The position numbers and the translations under genes are program-made. Positions 56,683 through 64,000 of a stretch of DNA of 64,000 nt are shown piece after piece; position 1 is the first letter of the stretch, and each line of letters opens with the position of its first letter. The notes under the pieces were generated by a model, which did no database searches, was not told where the DNA came from, and saw only the letters and a list, made by a program, of their open reading frames with translations. The stretch is from NCBI RefSeq assembly GCF_021130785.1, contig NC_060211.1, forward strand, positions 126,863,001-126,927,000. Reading direction: 5' to 3'. This DNA comes from Homalodisca vitripennis (lineage: Eukaryota > Arthropoda > Insecta > Hemiptera > Cicadellidae).

Positions 56683-57752
56683 CTCTTCAACACATTTTTT
56701 TTTAAAGTCCAGTCCAACCCAGGCTGCACCACTTTTTTACCCGTGTTCCTTTATTTTGACTCTTTTTACTATAAGGACAAAAAAAAATTATAAAATACTC
56801 TTATAGGGATATTTTATATAATTTTTTACATTAAATATGAACAGAAAAAACCTATTTAGTGATAAAATAAATTAATTTAATTATTTATCCTGACCGAGAT
56901 ATAACAAAACATGGTTACTTACACTAAAAGTTAGTGGTAGTGTGGTAAACCTTGAAGCATTCTTCAAGGCATAGGCCTGCCTCACAATTTGGACACCAAT
57001 ACACTGTGTCTCTCCTCCTTCCATGTTTATTACACACCACACATCTTCTTTGAGGTTTGGATTTTGCCCAGTAGCAGGAATCTTATCAATGAAATGCCTT
57101 TCTGTAAGACGAGACGGAGGTGGCTCGGTTGATGGCCTACCATGTACTTGTTTAGGAACACCAGGTTGATATTTTTCGATAACTCCTTTGATCAAACCTA
57201 ATCTAAAAGAGAGATGGTCTGTGTTTGGCCTTCCAGATTACATAAGAATTTAAAATTGTTATATTCAGTAATCGTTTGAACACTTTCAGATACCATTTTG
57301 TGCCCCGTTTCCTTTCCATCAAATAACTTTCCAGCATTTGGTCCCTCAAGTCCACTCCACCCATATTTTTGTTGTATTCAACAACAACTGCAGGTTTCAA
57401 TACTTCTTCTTTGTTTCAATTTTTTCTTTGTTATAAAAATAGTCGTCCCACGCGGGCGACTATTTTAGCCGGCGGCACTCGGACTGCGCAGTGACTGTTT
57501 GTCATCAGCTGACCTACTATCGATTGTTTTGCTAAACGGAATCAATAACAATAAATCGATATATAACTTAACCATTCGATATTTCAACTCAGTAGCTTTA
57601 AAACGAGTATGCGTTTAGAATATATTAGTCCAAAAATAACCGGTTATTTGCTGAACGAACGATCGAATGTCACAAAACGTACCGCGTACGTCGCGGTGCG
57701 AGCTCATTGGAATAACGTAAACGTACCACATACGTCGCAATTCATTGAAGGG
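56683..57752 (-). mobile_element. Internally deleted piggyBac element
   Basis: TTAA at 56679-56682 and 57753-57756. Ends CTCTTCAACACA (left) and, on the complement, CCCTTCAATGAA (right) are partly matching. The C-terminal third of a piggyBac transposase lies on the minus strand inside; the catalytic core is deleted. Confidence 0.78.
56881..57400 (-). pseudogene. piggyBac transposase C-terminal region, frameshifted
   Basis: The minus frame 57400-57203 reads MKPAVVVEYNKNMGGVDLRD followed by QMLESYLMERKRGTKWYLKV: the YN..MGGVD..DQ motif with the last catalytic Asp and the R...KW helix of DDE_Tnp_1_7. In a shifted frame (57195-56900) come VPKQVHGRPSTEPPPSRLTE and RHFIDKIPATGQNPN. The following cysteine-rich domain (VVCNKH-like, CPNC-like) is visible only across frames. 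Inactive fragment. Confidence 0.88.
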
Positions 57753-58472
57753 TTAATGAAAGAAAAATAATAAAATTCACATAATGTTTTCAAAAAAATG
57801 TATTTGTGCAGTTTAACACTATTGCAATAACACGTGCTTGTATTTAACACAATAGCAGAATTAATTAATTGTTTAAAGGAACATAACATATTCCAACAGA
57901 GATATTAATGCAATAATAAATGCTTGAAATAAGCTTTATAACTTTAGAATAAACTGGTAACATTAAACCATAATTGACTACAGATCATAAAGCTGACTAA
58001 AGCACAGTAATAGTATATAAATTTATAGCATTAAACTAAGGCTTGTTATTTACTGTGATTAGAGAAGTTACAATATTTAGATACCTGTCTTTTCTTGTAT
58101 AATCTTACGCTTTTATGAATTAAGAAGAGATGCAACAATCTGCTAAATCAAAAAGTTATTTACAGGAAAAGAATTACATTAAAAGGATTTAAATATTTTG
58201 TTATACCACTTGATTTTTGTATTTTTGATATTCTCTTGATAGATATACAGTACAATGAAATGAGAAATAATTAACAATGTTTAGATTGAACTGTATTAAC
58301 AGAAAAACGTTTTGTGTTTAAATATTATAATAAAATAATATCATTAATAAACGTTAAATTATCAACTAAACACCATTTTACAAATTTAATTTTGTTACAA
58401 TTAAGTAGACAATTGTTACTAAAGTCACTCAGGTACAACTTTAATTAAAAATATCAATAAACCTTGTTTTAA

Positions 58473-58934
58473 ACCCTTAAAGCGTAGAAGAAAATTTAAC
58501 CTAGGCTCAATAAGCATACATTTATAGATTTTAAAAATAATTCAGGTTTTGCCAAGTTTAATTTATTTTCAGTTTCTTAGAAGAAGAAATAACAAGCAAT
58601 CAAATGTTCTTTAATGCTCAACTGGTACTGGCGACAGTTTTGTGTATGTAGATGTACCATATAAGTAGGTACGTTGTACGGATATATCTCCATACCGTGC
58701 CAAGTATCGTCAGATGAAATGACAATAAAAGAATAGCAATGGTTATTGATTTATTTTTGGCACGACACACATACCAATTTGCTTACCGAAAGTTATATAT
58801 CAATACATTTAGGCATTTCAACACATTCATGAATTATAATGTACACAATAAACCAAAATATGAATATTTCCATAAACCATGTTCAGCGCATTTCTGATAG
58901 TAAGGACAAATCCGTATGCCACGCTTTAGGGGTT
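58473..58934. mobile_element. Possible piggyBac-type MITE (about 460 bp)
   Basis: Left end TTAA-ACCCTTAAAGCGTAG, right end CCACGCTTTAGGGG-TTAA; the complements agree over about 11 of 14 positions. TTAA on both sides. No coding content. Ends resemble, but are not the same as, those of the other TTAA elements in the window. Confidence 0.55.
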
Positions 58935-60621
58935 AACATGTCTACAATTAACTATATTAAATATCTATTATTTTTTTAATTCAATTTAGCAAAATAAAAG
59001 TAATATTTTAATACTTATGCTTATTCAATTAATAACAACAAAAACAAAAAATACATAATCAATGTTTTGTTATGTGATCCAACACTTTAAACAAGTTGTT
59101 GTTTTTTAAAGTTCACTTAAACGATTTAGTACTACAAAATAGTTTTATGTTTAATCCTCCCTGTATACAGAAAATTATCACTACAAGAAATGTCTCATAT
59201 CTATTTGACTCTGACATGGTACAACTAAATATATGCAACGACTAGAAAAATCAAAACCAAAAGCTAAAAGTTTTGTTTGGATGACAAAACCTTCCAAAGC
59301 CATGAAAAGTTACATTTAATATTTAATAAAATAAATAAACAACCAATCCTTGATGCTCCTTTACAACGTCATACAAATGATAACAGAACATATTGAACAT
59401 AATTGAAAACAATGAATATATTAATAAATATATTGACAAAGTCCCCAGTCTGCACACTGTTTTACAAAGTTGACAACAAACTTCTTCCAAAGAAGGTTAA
59501 ATGTTAGCAAAAAGGAAAATGTACGAGAATTTGTTTGTTATTAAAGTTTGGAGAGTATATCTTCAGTTCCCAATAGGATCTATAATATATGAATTAGAGT
59601 AATAAAGGTCAGTTTCAGCTTATTCAATACATCAAATACTTGTGTTTAACACGTTCGCTACCAAGGTGTAAATTGGGTCTATCCCTACAGATCGAACGTT
59701 CCGTTTGTGTGCCACCTGAGTATCGCCAAAGACTAACTGACATCCCTGACTCGCCACTCGGGCTGTTACAGTAGCCAGTCGTCCCACATAAATAGCACTG
59801 TAGCTGGTTAATAAAAATGGTTGCCAATCTGTCTCTACCTATTTTAGAAACAAATCATCTTATCCCTTTTACTATATATTTAACACAATGCAACTTTTAA
59901 AACGTTTTCTTACTGTAAAAGAACAAGAAAAAAGATCTAGTACCAGACAGTAGTCTGATGTGGTTGTGTGGATCCGAATGACAGTAGTGGATCAGGGAAA
60001 ATTTCCCGGTTACAAATGTATTAAAGTGCAGAGTACGTAATGGTTGTTTTTTTTAATCATTATTTACTGAACTTTTGTTTTTATAATCTGTTTTTCAAAA
60101 CTAGTAGACTAGTTTAGTAATAGTAGCAAATACTTTGTTTATATTCTATATAAAATGTGTGTTCATCATTTTATACTTTAACTTGTTTAATTTTACTTAA
60201 CTTTAAAAACTTAAAAGTTTAAAACTGAACTTTACTTAAAACGTTGTGTTGCTTTAATTTTTGGGTGGAAGTGAATACAAAGATATAATTTTAAGTTAAC
60301 ATTCAACAAGTCATAGATACTCTTTCCTTATTTGATACTTTTTCATTAATTTCAGCTTCATTTATTATTAATTTCTGTATAAATTTTGTTTAGTTCTGGG
60401 TCCAATATGTTTTCTTGAAAGCAAAAAAAAATTACAAAATTATTGGGTTGTTTGATTAAAAATGATCAAGGTTTTGTGTTTCTTTAATTTCTTATAATAT
60501 TAGACACTTGTATCAAATTTGACTATACAGGTCTAGTTTTTATGTCTGTGGAAAGTTTAATTTAAATATGGCTTGCTAAGAGTTTACAAGGGTTTTAAAA
60601 TATATACTTATGTTTAATGTA
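58935..60621. other. Intergenic, mostly unassigned
   Basis: AT-rich, with a GC-richer island at about 59640-59825 beginning TTAACACGTTCGCTACCAAG. The island may be part of another TTAA-targeting element, but no partner end was found. Confidence 0.4.
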
Positions 60622-61250
60622 AAGGGTGGGTGAAAAGTAACTAGTTATTATAAAACTGTTATAAAATCTGTTATATTACAGATTTCATGTTGGCAATATG
60701 GCATAATACAGAGTATGCATTAACAACATACAACAAAACAAATTCAAAATTTAACAATAGTGGAGTATACAAACTAAAATACAAGGACTGTCAAAACCAC
60801 TATATTGGACACACCCACAGATCCTTAAATATTATATTTAATGAGCATATAAAAGCACTGAAGACATCATCAAATTAAAAATATGCTAACCATTTAAATA
60901 ACACTGGCCACACATACGCAAGTATCAAAAACAATCTTGAAATTTTACACACATGCAAATAAAGTCATCTAATGTTAACTTTAAAACATTTTTGAAATTT
61001 ACAAAAGTCCCAAAATGAATCCTAATGTATTATTAAATGACATAGATTTCTTAACAAATCATTTATTATTTGACAGACTTAAAAAATATAAATATATAAT
61101 ATTTGTCACAATATAAATTGATCACGTATAAAAATTAAATACAAAATATATAGCCATACATAAAATATATATATATATATATAAATCAGGATCATTATTA
61201 AATAATTTATAACAGTTTTATGATACCCAAGTTACTTTTCACCCACCCAG
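60622..61250 (+). mobile_element. 629-bp TIR element containing a Penelope GIY-YIG fragment
   Basis: TA at both sides (60620-60621, 61251-61252). Inverted ends GGGTGGGTGAAAAGTAACT and its exact complement AGTTACTTTTCACCCACCC differ at the first two bases only; further in, ATAAAACTGTTATAAA also recurs in inverted form, so homology extends about 40 bp. The interior has a fragment of a Penelope-like element. The ends look like a DNA transposon, which Penelope elements are not, so this is nested or captured sequence. Confidence 0.6.
60687..60960 (+). pseudogene. GIY-YIG endonuclease domain fragment of a Penelope-like element
   Basis: The open frame 60687-60878 reads NNSGVYKLKYKDCQNHYIGH followed by THRSLNIIFNEHIKAL. 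This fits the GIY-YIG pattern of Penelope-like elements (SGVYKLxCxxCxxxYIGxTxRxxxxRxxEH): GVY and YIG are kept, the catalytic Arg appears as Ile, and the first Cys is Tyr. In another frame downstream one reads NHLNNTGHTYASIKNNLEIL, the usual continuation (HL..TGH.......ILH). The reverse transcriptase part is absent. Confidence 0.75.
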
Positions 61251-61252
61251 TA

Positions 61253-62351
61253 TATGCCTGTTTTGTTCATAGTTGATAATTTAGCTACAATTACTAAATA
61301 TTATTGTCAATTCAATCTGAGTTTAATTTAAATTTATATACTGACAGAATAGTTTAAATGGTTTTTTGTTAGAAATAAATATCATATTTTAGATTTTTTT
61401 AAAGCAGTATATTTTAAATATATAGGGTAATTAAAAATTATTGTACATATATATTTAAATACCTATAAAAATACAAGATTAGCATGGAAACAAAACATAT
61501 TATTCATTATTCACCAATGTGAAAAGATTACAACTAAAGACATGATATAACTAATACTGACATAGAATCTTTAGGTAATTTAAAACTAGTTAACTATTAT
61601 AACGTAAATATGTATATAATTTAATAAAGCATTGATTCTTAATTTTCTGTCATGTATTTAATATCAATTCATTTTTATAAAAACAATAAGTAAACTATGA
61701 CTAATTTGAATTAATTTTTAAATATTAATGCTTACTTACATACTATTGTATTTTAAGTTTAAGAATTAAATTTACGTGTATGAATAAAAACAGTCAAGAA
61801 AGAAAGAAAAAAAGATTCTCCTTAGTTTGAATGTAGTTTTACTGTAGCTGTAGACAACTAAACTGATATTTAACAACAATTTAATAAAAAGCTTCAGTTA
61901 AATTATAACTGGATTAATTATTTATATAAATCATGTTTAAAGGAGAGAATAATAAATGCATAATATCTTTGTAGAAAACCTACTTAAAAACATTAAAAAA
62001 TTTCAATCATTACAAAAATATTTTGCTTTGATATTTTAGTACTATAATACAATTTCAGTCCAGTGTTCTATATAATTCTGTTAATGCTAAAGCAAATAAA
62101 GTTTCATTAATACCAGTAATATAGTGTCAATGAGCAACGTCATACTTTATCACTCTCAGTGCCAGCCAACGGTGTTCATTTTAAATCAGAGCCTTTATAC
62201 TAAATGAGTATTTTACACTGTCTTATAAGGGTTGTCATTATTGGTAGATTTGTCACTTAAACAAATAATACATGCATTGTGTTAATAATGCAAATGTATC
62301 TAACAATTCTGTGTTTAAATAATTTACATTAATACACAGATAGCTTGCAGT
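61253..62351. other. Intergenic, nothing recognised
   Basis: Very AT-rich; no exon, RNA gene or element ends seen. Confidence 0.5.
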
Positions 62352-63335
62352 CAGGGCCGGTTAAACAAGGACCTGAGATCAGTGCGGTAAATTTTTAAAG
62401 GCAGTTGACCTTTGGGAAAAAATAAATATAATTTGCATAGAAACGGTAGCCTGGAAACATGTTTACAAGTTGCAGAGAGAACATTGTACTTTTAAAGTAC
62501 AATTGTACTAATGTAACATGAAGGTAAACTATGTGTAGAAATGATCTCAAAAGAACCAATGAATAATTATATGTTTCTCTACATGACAAGGGGTGATGGT
62601 TGGTGCCAGTGTGTATTGTAACTGTAAGTTCGTTGAACGTTTTGAGCTCCTCATTGGCCACAGCCTTGTCATTCTCAACTCTATTTAAAAGAATTGCATG
62701 AATAACTAGAGATCGGTTTATATTGTTTACAACTCAAGTCAGATTGGCATTCAAGCTACAAGTTACATGAAGTCCGTCAGCCACATTATTGTTTCATCTC
62801 CAGTAACCATTTTTCTATTTTTTGGAAAACGCAACTTTATCTAAGCAAAACGTAATGAACAGTAGTAGCTCTAGTAGTATTCTATTTCAATAATTTATCC
62901 TGTTATGTGCATTAATTTGCTAAAGACATAAGCAGTTTTGTAGCTAAAGTACTAAAAACTTCATATTATAAAATTCTATTTTCTTTAATTGTATAATGTT
63001 CATATTAATATAAAATAATGTTCAGAATAGAAAGTGTATTGCTTTTCACTGTAATATAATAAAGATTATCTTTACAAATACACTGTCAGTATTTTTTGTG
63101 CTTGTGATAATGTGTAGGGTTGATGATAAACCAAACGAATAATGACACAATTTTTTAAGAAATTATGGTACTTTAAATTTTTATATTAATTATATACAAA
63201 TAAAAAAGTAAAAATAAATATCGCAAATTTAAGCAAGATTGAGTTAACTAAATTAATGAAACAGGAAGGGGGCGGGGCGGAGAGAGCTACAAATGTTTTT
63301 AGTCCAATGGGTATAAATATTTAAAACCGACCCTG
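62352..63335. mobile_element. Possible hAT-like MITE
   Basis: CAGGGCCGGTTAAA at the left and AAAACCGACCCTG at the right are imperfect inverted ends of hAT type. I see no convincing 8-bp target duplication (CTTGCAGT versus TACTCACG), so the call is weak. The interior is non-coding. Confidence 0.3.
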
Positions 63336-63625
63336 TACTCACGAAGCCATTGCTTGAAAATCACTTAAAATTATATCTAAAAAATAAGCAAAGAATTAAA
63401 TATATTATTGATCAAATGCGTTATTCATTATTCAGCAAAATCATAATAAAGGCATTAATTTTTCATTACATTTAAATTCATATTTTTTATAGTTACTCAA
63501 AAAATAAATAAAATACAACTAATAAACTAAGCAATAACAATAATTTATACACATTTTAAAACTATGAATTTTTTAGTGATTACATTTTATAAGACTAGTA
63601 ATTTTGATGTAAGTAAAACACAATT

Positions 63626-63766
63626 TCAAGTAGAAAGGCCTCTGTGTTTACGTTTTATTCTTGCGTAAGGCCCAATTTCTGGATCCATGATGAAGTCGTA
63701 CAAAACAGCCACCCAAGAATGGTGTTGAGGGAGATTATCATAATATTCTGCAGCTATTCTCTTCAC
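63626..63766 (-). CDS. Last exon of an unrecognised minus-strand gene
   Basis: Minus-strand exon with acceptor TTTTTAG just above 63766 and an in-frame TGA at 63628-63626; 46 codons. It encodes [20 protein letters not shown] followed by [20 protein letters not shown] and HRGLST. The composition (aromatics, [12 protein letters not shown]) looks like a conserved globular C-terminus, and codon use is richer than in the flanks. I do not recognise the family. The rest of the gene lies at higher coordinates or outside the window; no earlier exon is evident up to 64000. Confidence 0.65.
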   Translation of the reverse strand: MKRIAAEYYDNLPQHHSWVAVLYDFIMDPEIGPYARIKRKHRGLST

Positions 63767-64000
63767 CTAAAAACACCATTAACATGAAAAAGTTTAATTT
63801 TAAGTTTATGTACATACACAAATATTATTTAAATTATTATTATGCTAGCAAACCATTAATAATATATTAATATAAATATGTGTTGAACATCTTGTATATT
63901 GCTACCAAATAAAAGATCATGTATTGAAATATTGATCACTCTCAATAATGTTTATTGGTTGGAAAGGATGATAATAATAATTGTTTTTATTTAACCCTGT
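63767..64000. other. Intron of the minus-strand gene, nothing recognised
   Basis: AT-rich to the window end. Confidence 0.5.

Noticed and set aside
59624..59827. 67-codon minus-strand frame with several Cys
   Set aside because: No recognisable domain or splice context; the block looks like part of a TTAA-type repeat island.

Overview
The window is AT-rich nuclear DNA of an arthropod, most likely an insect. It has small exons in long introns with GT-AG (one GC-AG) splice sites, and most of the rest is transposable elements of insect type: mariner, other IS630/Tc1-mariner, piggyBac, hAT, and Jockey/CR1-like and Penelope-like retroelements. I cannot name the species.

Host genes. (1) A secreted zinc carboxypeptidase (M14, carboxypeptidase B-like) runs on the + strand. 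Four phase-matched exons lie at 1205-1396, 12703-12891, 13769-14133 and 16974-17333; the first exon or exons lie upstream of the window. (2) A coiled-coil gene, tentatively CEP162-like, has six exons on the - strand (38.74 down to 17.92 kb). A second set of six coiled-coil exons runs on the + strand (45.66 to 55.30 kb) and starts in exactly the codon phase in which the - strand set ends. One inversion, real or an assembly artefact, would make this a single + strand gene just downstream of the carboxypeptidase; two divergent genes is the alternative. (3) The last exon of an unrecognised - strand gene lies at 63626-63766.

Mobile DNA, left to right: a foldback repeat (2.3-2.8 kb); a LINE (2.9-4.3 kb); a decayed mariner (5-6.2 kb); a 69-nt poly(T) marking an inserted retrocopy (8 kb); a tandem array of 261-bp units, each with a tRNA-like fold inside an inverted repeat (9.7-10.6 kb); an IS630-like element carrying a nested 948-bp mariner inside the carboxypeptidase intron (14.3-16.5 kb); a mariner (21 kb); a piggyBac remnant (22.4-23.2 kb); a second 948-bp mariner in opposite orientation (23.9 kb); a piggyBac-type MITE (27-28.1 kb); a LINE (29.5-30.7 kb); a LINE with a complete hAT element at its 5' end (33.2-38.3 kb); a 924-bp near-perfect foldback (44.0-44.9 kb); a full-length DD41D transposon with an intact 339-codon transposase (47.2-48.6 kb); a fragment of an RLE-type retrotransposon (49.8-50.2 kb); piggyBac remnants (56.7-58.9 kb); a TIR element holding a Penelope GIY-YIG fragment (60.6-61.3 kb); and a possible hAT-like MITE (62.4-63.3 kb).

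The most notable observations are the strand-split coiled-coil gene, the tRNA-in-hairpin array, the composite foldback, the TIR element with a GIY-YIG fragment, and the intact DD41D transposase. All family names come from motif recognition by eye; no search was run.
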